From assembly GCA_958448685.1 (NCBI GenBank), contig CAUDEV010000024.1:1-15443 (forward strand): a stretch of DNA of 15,443 nucleotides, given 5' to 3'. This stretch comes from an uncultured Alphaproteobacteria bacterium (GTDB taxonomy: Bacteria > Pseudomonadota > Alphaproteobacteria > RUG11792). The notes beneath the pieces were generated by a model that was not told the origin of the DNA, searched no databases, and saw nothing but the letters and a program-made list of their open reading frames with translations. The translations under genes were made by a program, and so were the position numbers. Positions 1 to 7,317 of this stretch are shown piece after piece; positions within the stretch are counted from its first letter, which is position 1, and the number at the start of each line of letters is the position of its first letter.

Positions 1-115
1 AAAAGAAGCGCGAGGAGATGATTAAAATTCTGAAGGAACGCGATGCGCCAAGGAAGAAAATGGAACATCGACTTCGTATGAGGAGCTTTCCGGTTTTTCT
101 AAAACGTATTAACTA

Positions 116-402
116 TCATGGATATTTTTTGAGAATTGTTGTGAGAAATAGATTGGTATTTAAGGTTAATGAATGTAAAGCTTTATCAATTATTCCTGAA
201 GTCCCAGCATTATCCCCGACATAGGCGCTAGCAACGCGAATATATGGATTTATAAAGCGAGAGATCTGGGGCGCCAAAGTCCGCATTTCAAAGCGTGGAT
301 AATAGCAAGCGCGGCGTGTGGTATAATATCAAAGATATCACACGCCGCGCTCCCCAAGAATTTCTCCCAAATAAACCCTTCCACCTTCGGGATGGGTGTT
401 AG
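116..402 (-). pseudogene. Possible remnant of a ROK-family sugar kinase
   Basis: Two readable minus-strand segments lie in different frames. The upstream one (402 down to about 253) includes KVEGFIWEKFLGS and HAALAIIHALK. The downstream one (328 down to a TGA at 116-118) includes RFINPYIRVASAYVGDNAGTSG. The GDNAG-x-x-G run resembles the C-terminal GDxAGxxGAA signature of ROK kinases, and EGFI resembles the E-x-x-x-SG region that precedes it in that family. The order is right, but the spacing is far too short and the frames do not join, so if this is a ROK gene it is frameshifted, internally deleted and lacks its N-terminal half. A large hairpin (308-351) lies across the junction of the two frames. 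GC content is higher than in the neighbouring genes. The family call rests on one short motif and is tentative. Confidence 0.28.
308..351. repeat. Long GC-rich inverted repeat (17-bp stem, 10-nt loop)
   Basis: The left arm 308-324 and right arm 335-351 pair over 17 positions with one G-U wobble (321 with 338). The loop is 325-334. The outer 13 pairs are almost all G-C. No T-run follows on either strand, so it does not look like an intrinsic terminator. It lies within the decayed, GC-richer region and could be a palindromic repeat (REP- or RPE-like) or an RNA hairpin. Confidence 0.8.
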
Positions 403-418
403 TTAACCCTTAGACATA

Positions 419-442
419 TCGCAAATGGAGCACGATTTGCGA
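419..442. repeat. Perfect 8-bp inverted repeat, 8-nt spacer
   Basis: TCGCAAAT (419-426) and ATTTGCGA (435-442) are exact reverse complements separated by eight bases. There is no U-tract, and no gene start lies close enough to assign a role. It lies 69 bases beyond the larger hairpin in the same gene-free stretch. Confidence 0.55.
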
Positions 443-641
443 CGTATTATAAACAAAGTGTGGCACGGAAGCGTGAATTAGAAAGATGGCCTCACCGGAA
501 AACTTCATTGACACCGCAGAGGCACCTATAGCGTTTTCGGTAGACATAGAAAGAGAAATATTGAGCGCCTGGATTTTTTTATAAATTTTCAAAAATTAAT
601 CCAGAAGCCGCCTTCGATTGATTTTTGACAAAATAGGAAAC

Positions 642-663
642 TAACTTTTCGCAAGAAAAGTTA
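642..663 (+). promoter_or_regulatory. GCAA-loop hairpin in the putative rne leader
   Basis: A perfect 9-bp stem (642-650 with 655-663) is closed by the tetraloop GCAA, a stable GNRA loop. The decamer TTTCGCAAGA, which covers the loop, recurs at 679-688. RNase E is known in Escherichia coli to control its own mRNA through hairpins in a long 5' untranslated region. A similar role here, about 220 bases before the start codon, is inference and depends on transcription starting upstream of 642. Confidence 0.4.
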
Positions 664-879
664 TGTTAGATATAGCACTTTCGCAAGACATCGTGAATCT
701 GAAAATATTGTGGTATTTGAATTAAAAACTCGCATTTAGAGATAAATTGATATAAAATCTAATTATATATTATCCTTGGTTTCCAAATATAGGAAATTCA
801 AGAAAAAGAATTGATAGCTTTTTGCTAATTTGTATATAGATCTTTATAATTTGAGATCATTTTTTTGAGGTTTGATTTT

Positions 880-2934
880 ATGTCTGGAAAATTATTGATA
901 GACGCGCATTACACAGAAGAAACTCGCGTTGCGATTATTGGGGAAAATGGAAAATTAGAGAATTTCGAAGCGGAATATGTTGAAAAGAAACCAATAAAAG
1001 GCAACATATATCTTGCGAAAATTATTCGTATAGAACCCGCAATTCAAGCAGCGTTTATAGATTATGGTGGGGAGAAACACGGATTTATACCTTTATCTGA
1101 AATTCATTATGATTACTTTAATAAAAATATAATGAAATCCTTAGAGAACGAGCTTCCGTCAGAATCTGAAAATGAAAACTCAGAGCAAGAAAACTTAGAG
1201 GAGAATCAAAAATCCATAACAAAAAGACAACTCAAAATTCAAGAAGTTCTCTCCACAAAACAGATACTTCTAGTTCAAGCCGAAAAAGAAATTCGAGGAA
1301 ATAAATGTGCTTTCTTCACAACATTCATTACTTTGCCTGGAAGATATTGTGTTTTGATGCCAAATCCACCGAAAGGTAAATCAAATGGGATTTCTCGAAA
1401 AATAGATTTTTCAGAAAAAGAACGCCTGAGAGATATCGTAAATTCTTTGGATGTTCCAGAAGGAATGAGTTGTATTGTGAGAACTGCGGGAGAAAAGAGA
1501 ACCAAACAAGAAATAAAAAGAGATTTGGAATATCTTTGCAGATTGTGGAATGAAATTCGAACAAAAGTAACTTCTTCCATTGCTCCAGCATTAATTCATG
1601 AAGAAGGAAATATTGTAAAAAGAAGTATTAGGGATCTATATCAGAGAACTATGGATAAGATAATAATCCAAGGAAAAGATGCGTATAAAGAAGCGCGAGC
1701 ATTTATGAAGTCTTTTACTCCAAGTCATGTTAAGAAAATCGAATTATATGATGACAAAGACATGCCGATTTTTCATAAATATCAGATAGAAGATAAAATA
1801 GATAAGATTCTTGACACAACTGTAATATTGCCATCAGGTGGTTCTATTGTTATCAATACAACAGAAGCCCTCACAGCTATAGATGTTAATTCTGGGAAAT
1901 TAAAAAATGAGAGAGATATAGAAGGAACCGCTTTAAAAACTAATCTTGAAGCCGCAATGGAAATTGGACGACAAATAAAACTTCGAGATATTGCAGGAAT
2001 AATTGTCATAGATTTTATTGATATGACGGATAATAAAGATAATCTGAAAATTGAGAAAAAAATGAGAGATGTGATGAAGGATGATTATTCAAGTATGCAT
2101 TTCAGTCGTCTATCTCAATTTGGATTAATGGAAATATCAAGACAAAGGTTAAGAACCAGTTTAGCAGACTCAACTTTCGTTCAATGTAGTCATTGCAAAG
2201 GTTCTGGAAAGATATTAGCAAATGAAACCGTTGCTTTGTCAATCATTCGAAAAATTGAAAATTTCTTAGTTCTTGGGAAAGGGAAAAAAGTTATCGTCGA
2301 ATTATCTCCGGGAATTGATCTGTTTATATTAAATCATAAAAGAAAGTTAATTACGGAAATGGAAACGAATTATGAAGTATCTCTTGAAATAACGAGAAAT
2401 CCTGCTCTTTCTTCTATGGATTGCAAATTTATCATAACGGAATATAAACCTAAAGATGAATCTAAAAATGTTAATTCGAAAAATAAATCTGAAAAAACAC
2501 CGAAGACATCAGAAATTGTTGATGAACAAAAAATTACAAATAAGACTAATGTAAAAAGTTCAAAGACAACAAAATCTAAAACTTCTAAAAAAACAAATAC
2601 AAAATCTATTAAATCGGATTCAGAAAAAGATATAAATGCTAAACCTGAAAATCAAAAGCCTATAAAACAATCGAGGAAAAAAGATTCAAAAGATACTACA
2701 GAATCGAAAAAGATATTAAATAAAACAGCAAAAACGAAAAAGGCAAAAACCACAAAGACGAGGAAAACAAAACAAACAACAGATACTTCGAAACTCGAGA
2801 CAAAAACAGAACAATCAAATAATCAATCTGAATCATCTGAACATTCGAAATCTGCGTCTTCTGAGAATCCCACTTTAGAACAAAAGAGTGGATCAAAAAG
2901 AAAATCTGGATGGTTGAGAAAAATATTTTCATAA
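880..2934 (+). CDS. rne: Ribonuclease E
   Basis: This is the single-strand-specific endoribonuclease that initiates mRNA decay and matures rRNA and tRNA; it acts in the cytoplasm, often at the membrane. The 684-residue protein starts MSGKLLIDAHYTEETRVAII, typical of alphaproteobacterial RNase E. The ATG at 880 is preferred because TGAGG lies nine bases upstream; an in-frame TTG at 865 would add five residues. The S1 domain (about 36-150) begins GNIYLAKI and holds a Glu/Ser/Asn-rich insert (about 87-112). Catalytic metal ligands D335 (LTAIDVNSG) and D378 (IVIDFIDM) are 43 residues apart, as are D303 and D346 in E. coli. The zinc-link CxxC is C436-x2-C439. Residues about 525-684 are a Lys/Thr/Ser-rich, probably disordered tail ending GWLRKIFS, the likely RNA- and partner-binding scaffold. 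The M48 protease gene follows after one base. Confidence 0.97.
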   Translation: MSGKLLIDAHYTEETRVAIIGENGKLENFEAEYVEKKPIKGNIYLAKIIRIEPAIQAAFIDYGGEKHGFIPLSEIHYDYFNKNIMKSLENELPSESENENSEQENLEENQKSITKRQLKIQEVLSTKQILLVQAEKEIRGNKCAFFTTFITLPGRYCVLMPNPPKGKSNGISRKIDFSEKERLRDIVNSLDVPEGMSCIVRTAGEKRTKQEIKRDLEYLCRLWNEIRTKVTSSIAPALIHEEGNIVKRSIRDLYQRTMDKIIIQGKDAYKEARAFMKSFTPSHVKKIELYDDKDMPIFHKYQIEDKIDKILDTTVILPSGGSIVINTTEALTAIDVNSGKLKNERDIEGTALKTNLEAAMEIGRQIKLRDIAGIIVIDFIDMTDNKDNLKIEKKMRDVMKDDYSSMHFSRLSQFGLMEISRQRLRTSLADSTFVQCSHCKGSGKILANETVALSIIRKIENFLVLGKGKKVIVELSPGIDLFILNHKRKLITEMETNYEVSLEITRNPALSSMDCKFIITEYKPKDESKNVNSKNKSEKTPKTSEIVDEQKITNKTNVKSSKTTKSKTSKKTNTKSIKSDSEKDINAKPENQKPIKQSRKKDSKDTTESKKILNKTAKTKKAKTTKTRKTKQTTDTSKLETKTEQSNNQSESSEHSKSASSENPTLEQKSGSKRKSGWLRKIFS

Positions 2935-2935
2935 T

Positions 2936-4252
2936 ATGAAATTTATAAAGATTTTCACATTATTAATTTTTTGTTTTTCATTAAAAGCTGAAAATTATCT
3001 TTTAATGGATGATGAGAGCGAAAGTTTTCTATCAGAGATTGTTGAAAAAATAAAAGATGCATTAGACTTTGAAGGAATGATAAAAATCTATATATCGAAC
3101 GATCAGACTTTAAATGCCTCGGCAACACAATCGGGAGATATAATCGTGAATGCAGGAGCAATAACTCAGTGTTCAAATTCAAAAGAATTAATCGCTATTT
3201 TGGCACATGAAGTTGGACATATTGCAGGAGTTCACGTAACAACTTATTTGGCAAACAGAATGGATTTTTTGAAAGCAGGCTTAGTCCCAGCATTAATCGG
3301 AGCCGTTGCATCTATCTGTTCTCAAAATGGCGCTCCTGTTATGGCTGGTTTATTAAGTGGACAATCTTTGGGAACAGGAATGGCACTTAGCAAATTGCGT
3401 CAAAAAGAAAATATCGCCGACACAAAAGCTATTCAAGCTATGGAAAGATTAAATTGGTATCCTGTATTTGAGGGCTTTGTTTCAATTCATGAAAAACTAA
3501 ATTCCGATACCATAATTTTCAATAAATATCTCTCAACTCATCCTCTATCTCAAGACAGGATAGCGAAATTCAAAAAATATAGGGATTTAAATAAACCAAT
3601 ATCTCAAAAAACAATAGATTTACTTCGAGATTTTGAAAATCGATTTCAAACAATAAAACATAAGATAAGAGCATTAACAATATCCTCTGAGTTAGCAAGT
3701 TCTCTTTATAAAATATCAAAGAATAAAGACGAGAAATATGCAAGAGCTGTCATATTATATCGCTTAAACAAATATCAGGAATCTATAAGGTTAATAAACG
3801 AATTATTAACAGAATCTCCAAATAATGCTTATTACACAGAAATAAAATCTATGTGCTTAATTAATTTAAGAAAATGTAATGAAGCAGCAAATGAGGCTTT
3901 GAAAATTTTAAAAAATGATAGAAATACAACAATTCATAGAGATTTAGGAATTATATATGGAGACGCTGTTTTAGAAGGAAAATTAAAAGCACATATTCCA
4001 CAAGCCATAAAGTTTTTGAAAAAAATTCTTTCCAGATATGATAACGATTTATCAACGATAAATTTACTTGGAAATTTATATCAACGTTCTGGAAAAGAAC
4101 ACAATTCTGAATTATACGCAGCAAAATCCGCTTATATAATTGGAGATATGAGAATGGCAAATGTTCATGCTGAAAAAGCAGCAAAATCTGCAGATCCAGC
4201 AATAAAAAAACAAGCCGAAGATATACTCTTCATCTTGAAAGATCATAATTAG
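2936..4252 (+). CDS. Secreted M48-family zinc metalloprotease with TPR-like C-terminus (BepA/YfgC-like)
   Basis: A 438-residue protein with an N-terminal signal peptide (MKFIKIFTLLIFCFSLKA), so probably periplasmic. The zinc site HEVGH is at 91-95, and the third ligand is expected to be E158 in KENIAD, with D162 in the usual supporting position. This is the arrangement of M48 peptidases of the BepA/YfgC/LoiP type. A hydrophobic Gly/Ala-rich segment (about 113-150) separates the two. From about 250 to the end the sequence is helical with TPR-like spacing (for example ARAVILYRLNKYQESIRLIN), as in BepA, which assists or degrades outer-membrane proteins stalled at the BAM machinery. The gene starts one base after the rne stop, so it is probably co-transcribed with rne. 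Its last 23 bases overlap the convergent gene at 4230-4631. The precise substrate cannot be read from sequence. Confidence 0.9.
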   Translation: MKFIKIFTLLIFCFSLKAENYLLMDDESESFLSEIVEKIKDALDFEGMIKIYISNDQTLNASATQSGDIIVNAGAITQCSNSKELIAILAHEVGHIAGVHVTTYLANRMDFLKAGLVPALIGAVASICSQNGAPVMAGLLSGQSLGTGMALSKLRQKENIADTKAIQAMERLNWYPVFEGFVSIHEKLNSDTIIFNKYLSTHPLSQDRIAKFKKYRDLNKPISQKTIDLLRDFENRFQTIKHKIRALTISSELASSLYKISKNKDEKYARAVILYRLNKYQESIRLINELLTESPNNAYYTEIKSMCLINLRKCNEAANEALKILKNDRNTTIHRDLGIIYGDAVLEGKLKAHIPQAIKFLKKILSRYDNDLSTINLLGNLYQRSGKEHNSELYAAKSAYIIGDMRMANVHAEKAAKSADPAIKKQAEDILFILKDHN

Positions 4253-4631
4253 AATTTAAATCATTAATCTCAATATTGACCCATTGTGATTTACAAAATC
4301 TAATCCATCTGTCCCAATCTTCTTGAGGACTCTGTGCGGTAAGCGTAATTTTAAGGTTTTCATCAAAAATTTTGTGATCGTTTTCTAAGATAATATTTGC
4401 TGAAGGAAATCCTGGTTCTATCACAATGTGTCCTCCTTGCTTTATTAGCAAATCTTGCCCTCGTAATGTTAAACATCCCCCGTGTAATAATATCCATCTA
4501 TGGCCGTTTTCTATAATAGTGGTCGAAATATCTTCCATTTCGCATTCATAATAATTAGGCCTTTCCTGTTCAAAAGGCATTGCTTGCGATATACTTGTTA
4601 AGCATATAAGTGATATCAAAAATTTTTTCAT
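4230..4631 (-). CDS. Small secreted protein of unknown function
   Basis: A 133-residue protein read leftward from ATG (4629-4631) to TGA (4230-4232). It begins MKKFLISLICLTSISQA, a convincing signal peptide with likely cleavage after SQA, leaving about 116 residues. The mature part has three cysteines (YYECEME, HGGCLTL, RFCKSQW), several aromatic residues and alternating hydrophobic residues such as LLIKQGGHIVIEPGFP, which suggest a small beta-rich periplasmic or surface domain. I do not recognise the family. Its 3' end runs 23 bases into the M48 protease gene on the other strand, and its start faces the antiporter gene across a 149-base divergent spacer. The signal peptide and the coding character of a stretch that is antisense to nothing else support a real gene. 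Confidence 0.72.
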   Translation of the reverse strand: MKKFLISLICLTSISQAMPFEQERPNYYECEMEDISTTIIENGHRWILLHGGCLTLRGQDLLIKQGGHIVIEPGFPSANIILENDHKIFDENLKITLTAQSPQEDWDRWIRFCKSQWVNIEINDLNSNYDLSR

Positions 4632-4746
4632 TGTTTTCCAAAAAAACTAAATTAACTCTAGTTTCAGAATAGCGTAAACGAAAAATTAGTTTCACATATT
4701 TCCCTTTGATTTTTACAAAAATAAAAAATTTTTAAACGAATTATTG

Positions 4747-4752
4747 TATAAT
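4747..4752 (+). promoter_or_regulatory. Candidate -10 box (TATAAT) for the antiporter gene
   Basis: A perfect TATAAT lies 28 bases before the ATG at 4781, within the 13-mer TTGTATAATAAAA (4744-4756), which recurs before dksA at 11883-11895. No good -35 hexamer is found at the matching distance. A TTGACA at 4765-4770 is too close to the start codon to serve this gene. Confidence 0.35.
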
Positions 4753-4780
4753 AAAAGAAAATAGTTGACATTGGTTTGTC

Positions 4781-6082
4781 ATGGGTATATTAGAGATTAT
4801 CGTTTTATCAATTCCTTTGGTTATAGTTTTGTCATCATTAGCATTCATGCCTCTGATTGCTCCAAAATTTTGGCATAAAAATGAATCTGTAATTTTTTCC
4901 ATATTATCCGCAATATCTATTATTTCTGTTTATTCATTAATCTCAGATGCAAATCATTTATTAAAACATGTGTTGATCGACGATTATCTGCCTTTTATCA
5001 TTATGCTTTTTACGCTATATATGCTGAGTCATGGCATTCATATAAAATTAAATGCGCCGTCAGATACCTTTTCAAATATAATTTTTTTGGGAAGTTGTAG
5101 TTTATTTTCTTCATTGATAGGAACAACTGGCGCTTCTATGTTATTCTTAAGGCCTTTCCTTGAAATGAACAAGAATCGTAAACACAAATCTCATCTGTTG
5201 ATATTTTTCATATTTCTGGTTTCGAACATCGGAGGTTTACTGACTCCTCTGGGGGATCCTCCTCTACTCCTTGGCTATCTTCATGGTATAGATTTTCTTT
5301 GGGAAATAAAGAATTTGTTTTTCTATTGGCTATTCTATATATTTATTTGTTTTTTCATATTTTATTTTCTGGACTCTTATTTCTTAAAAAAAGAAGACGG
5401 TATAAATCTTTTAAACAATTATAAAATCTCAATAAAAATAAAAGGTTGGGGTAATATAATATTAATATTGCTAACTGTATTTGTTTTATTTTTTGATTTT
5501 AAAAATGTTAATTTAAAAACCTATTTTTGCGATTGTATAGTTCCGGGAATGTGCATAAAGAATATAATACTCCTGATTTTCTGTTTAATATCTTACATAA
5601 ACGGCCATAATGCAAAAGAAAAAACAGATTTTGGGCCATTCAAAGAAGTTGCAAAAACGTTTCTTGTAATATTCATTGTTATTGCTCCTGTCTTGTTTAT
5701 ACTTAACCAAAATTCTGATGCCATTCACAAATATATCATTGATATAAGTGATGGTGTTGATGGAAGTTCAGTATTTTTCTGGCTTTGCGCTTTAGCTTCT
5801 TCATTTTTAGATAATGCTCCATCATATTTGCTATTCTTCAATATGGCTGGAGGAAATTCCCAGGAATTGATGTATGTTTATCCGAATATTTTAAAAGCAA
5901 TATCTATAAGTTCCGTTGTTATGGGCTCGATGACTTATATAGGAAACGCACCAAATATGATGGTAAAATCAATTGCAGATAAAAAGAATATAAAAATGCC
6001 GTCTTTTATAGGTTATATAATTTGGTCCTCAATTATTATACTACCAATAAGTTTTATTGTTTCATATATTATCGGAAAATAA
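4781..6082 (+). CDS. CitMHS_2/NhaD-like sodium:proton antiporter family membrane protein
   Basis: A 433-residue polytopic inner-membrane protein with about ten to twelve hydrophobic segments, belonging to the ion transporter superfamily that includes NhaD, ArsB and the citrate carriers. Recognisable signatures are IGTTGASMLFLRP (113-125), SNIGGLLTPLGDPPLLLGYL (148-167), SSFLDNAPSYLLFF with D344-N345-A346-P347, and GNAPNMM (388-394). The DNAP and GNAPN pairs are the re-entrant-loop motifs typical of this family. The N-terminal segment FMPLIAPKFWHKN fits the first helix and loop, supporting the ATG at 4781 although no Shine-Dalgarno sequence is evident. Members are usually annotated as sodium:proton antiporters; the transported ion is not proven by sequence. 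It is transcribed divergently from the small secreted protein and stands alone before carD. Confidence 0.88.
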   Translation: MGILEIIVLSIPLVIVLSSLAFMPLIAPKFWHKNESVIFSILSAISIISVYSLISDANHLLKHVLIDDYLPFIIMLFTLYMLSHGIHIKLNAPSDTFSNIIFLGSCSLFSSLIGTTGASMLFLRPFLEMNKNRKHKSHLLIFFIFLVSNIGGLLTPLGDPPLLLGYLHGIDFLWEIKNLFFYWLFYIFICFFIFYFLDSYFLKKEDGINLLNNYKISIKIKGWGNIILILLTVFVLFFDFKNVNLKTYFCDCIVPGMCIKNIILLIFCLISYINGHNAKEKTDFGPFKEVAKTFLVIFIVIAPVLFILNQNSDAIHKYIIDISDGVDGSSVFFWLCALASSFLDNAPSYLLFFNMAGGNSQELMYVYPNILKAISISSVVMGSMTYIGNAPNMMVKSIADKKNIKMPSFIGYIIWSSIIILPISFIVSYIIGK

Positions 6083-6208
6083 GTATTCTGTTTTATAATA
6101 AAGTTTTTATTTTAATTTCATTGAATTCTGTTAGGAAATAATTTACTTGATTTTTGTCTTAATATGTGTTAATAATTTATTAATAGGTTATAAAATCATG
6201 AAAGTTCT

Positions 6209-6706
6209 ATGGTATCTAAAAATTTATTTGAAATTGGTTCTTGGGTTGTTTATCCTTCACATGGTGTGGGAAAATTGGATGATATAGAACGTATTGAAAT
6301 AAATGAAGAAACCACTGAGTTTTTTGTTATATCTTTTAATAAAAGTAAATTAACCTTAAAACTTCCTGTGAAAAGAGCCTTAGAATCAGGTTTAAGAAAA
6401 GTTTCAACAAAAGATGATATAAAAGCTATTTTTGAAGCACTTGTTCAAAAAGGGAAAAAACGCAGATTAATGTGGAGTAAACGCGCTCAGGAATATGAAA
6501 CAAAGATAAATTCAGGAGATCCGATTTCTATTGCAGAAGTTATTCGTGAGCTTTATAAAGCAGGAGGAGACATGCTCCAATCATTTAGTGAAAGACAAAT
6601 TTATCAACAAGCTATGGAAAGGTTGGCTCGTGAAATTTCCGTTGTTGAAGAAATAGAAGAGGCTGATGCAATCAAAAAAGTAGAAATTGTTTTACAGGCT
6701 GCTTAA
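6209..6706 (+). CDS. carD: CarD/CdnL-family RNA polymerase-binding transcription factor
   Basis: A 165-residue protein. The N-terminal CarD RNA-polymerase-interacting domain begins FEIGSWVVYPSHGVGKLDDI (7-26), the family hallmark. A helical C-terminal domain follows (about 75-165; includes KRRLMWSKRAQEYETKI), which in known members contacts upstream promoter DNA and stabilises open complexes, notably at rRNA promoters. The length matches alphaproteobacterial CdnL proteins. The ATG at 6209 lies just before the conserved N-terminus; an ATG at 6198 is out of frame. The gene stands alone, preceded by a 126-base AT-rich spacer that probably contains its promoter, and is followed by a long region without intact genes. 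Confidence 0.93.
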   Translation: MVSKNLFEIGSWVVYPSHGVGKLDDIERIEINEETTEFFVISFNKSKLTLKLPVKRALESGLRKVSTKDDIKAIFEALVQKGKKRRLMWSKRAQEYETKINSGDPISIAEVIRELYKAGGDMLQSFSERQIYQQAMERLAREISVVEEIEEADAIKKVEIVLQAA

Positions 6707-7090
6707 AATTGATTGCATTATTTATATAATAAAGTATTGCCTTTTTAAAAAAATTATAGGTATTAAGTTGTAATTATCCGAAAAAAGAACCGAATTAAAA
6801 GCTTTGAATAGCAATTATAAAAAATAGAAATATGAAACGGATATAAAATGTACAACTAATCTTCATACTAATTCGTTTGCTTTAAAATCCAATATCCTCG
6901 TATTGTATAAGTTCAAACAGATGTGAGTCAAAAAGGATAAAGAAAAATAGTTATTTGGGATAGCAAAAAAGTCTCCTAAAATATATTTGAAAATTATAAA
7001 AAAGATACCATGCAGAGATTTGCTCAAACGGGAAATAAGGCGATAAGATAGAATAAAAAATGTAATTATGAAAAAAAAGGATTTACACAA
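6707..7090. other. Gene-free AT-rich stretch before the transposase fossil
   Basis: No convincing coding region is present on either strand. Short open frames exist, but they are low-complexity A/T-rich and lack recognisable motifs. The segment is probably non-coding or the unrecognisable flank (left part) of the decayed insertion sequence that becomes readable at 7091. Confidence 0.5.
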
Positions 7091-7238
7091 ATGAAAATGA
7101 CAAAAGAAGAGAAAGTCAAAAATGAACAGCTAAAGGCAATGGCTAGATCTATATTACAAGGCAGAAACAAGAATTTAGCTATAGGAAAAAAAGAGGTGTT
7201 AATTCTACATATTGGAGGGAGTGAAAATGCGAAGTATT

Positions 7239-7244
7239 GGCTAT
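7239..7244. repeat. Target-site duplication, left copy (GGCTAT)
   Basis: Six bases immediately before the GAGAC terminus of the 67-bp element. They are repeated exactly at 7312-7317 immediately after the GTCTC terminus. Confidence 0.75.
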
Positions 7245-7311
7245 GAGACCGTTTAAAAGTTTGTGTAAATAAGTTTTTTTTCTTCTCTCTTTACAAATTT
7301 TGGATAGTCTC
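7245..7311. mobile_element. 67-bp MITE-like element inserted in the transposase fossil
   Basis: The element starts GAGACCGTTTAAAAGTTTGT and ends with an imperfect inverted copy whose reverse complement starts GAGACTATCCAAAATTTGT. The two ends share GAGAC, then AAAA, TTTGT and AAA blocks. The element is flanked by the direct repeat GGCTAT (7239-7244 and 7312-7317). Removing 7245-7317 joins the codons for SENAKYWL to SIVNHLKS in one frame, exactly as expected for an uninterrupted IS256-family transposase. This shows an insertion of 67 bp plus a 6-bp target duplication. It is too short to code for anything, so it must have been moved by a transposase in trans. The TTTGTGTAAA in the left terminus resembles IS256-family ends, but that family usually duplicates 8-9 bp, so the parent element is uncertain. 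Confidence 0.8.
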
Positions 7312-7317
7312 GGCTAT
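7312..7317. repeat. Target-site duplication, right copy (GGCTAT)
   Basis: Exact copy of 7239-7244 directly abutting the right end of the 67-bp element. The match does not extend beyond six bases on either side. Confidence 0.75.

Larger units (their letters stand above)
403..879. other. Gene-free stretch and leader region upstream of rne
   Basis: I see no supportable protein gene between the decayed region and rne. The part up to about 560 is GC-richer and has short open frames on both strands, none recognisable. The part from about 560 on is AT-rich like the rest of the window and probably holds the rne promoter and 5' untranslated region. Several AT-rich -10-like hexamers occur between 741 and 775, but none pairs clearly with a single -35 box, so no promoter is assigned. 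Confidence 0.5.

Noticed and set aside
3..224. Plus-strand open frame from the window edge, with ATG at 18, Lys/Arg/Glu-rich
   Set aside because: It could be the tail of a gene cut by the window edge, but it has no recognisable motif, and its end (IPEVPALSPT) is the antisense of the better GDNAGTSG motif on the other strand.
361..400. Minus-strand similarity to the CCCATCCCGAA element of 5S rRNA
   Set aside because: Only about 11 bases match; the flanking helices and the rest of 5S rRNA are absent.
410..592. Minus-strand 60-codon open frame
   Set aside because: No start signal, no recognisable motif and no support from neighbours; several frames on both strands are equally open in this GC-richer segment.
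230..600. Possible tmRNA or RNase P RNA, suggested by strong hairpins and higher GC
   Set aside because: I found no tag-peptide reading frame ending in Ala-Ala, no T-arm, and none of the conserved RNase P sequence blocks.
4765..4791. TTGACA followed by TATATT at the start of the antiporter gene
   Set aside because: The -10 would lie inside the coding region, the spacer is only 15 bases, and the family's first membrane helix requires the ATG at 4781.
6863..7090. Minus-strand 75-codon open frame rich in Phe and Ile
   Set aside because: Hydrophobic low-complexity translation of A-rich DNA with no motif and no ribosome binding site; probably chance.
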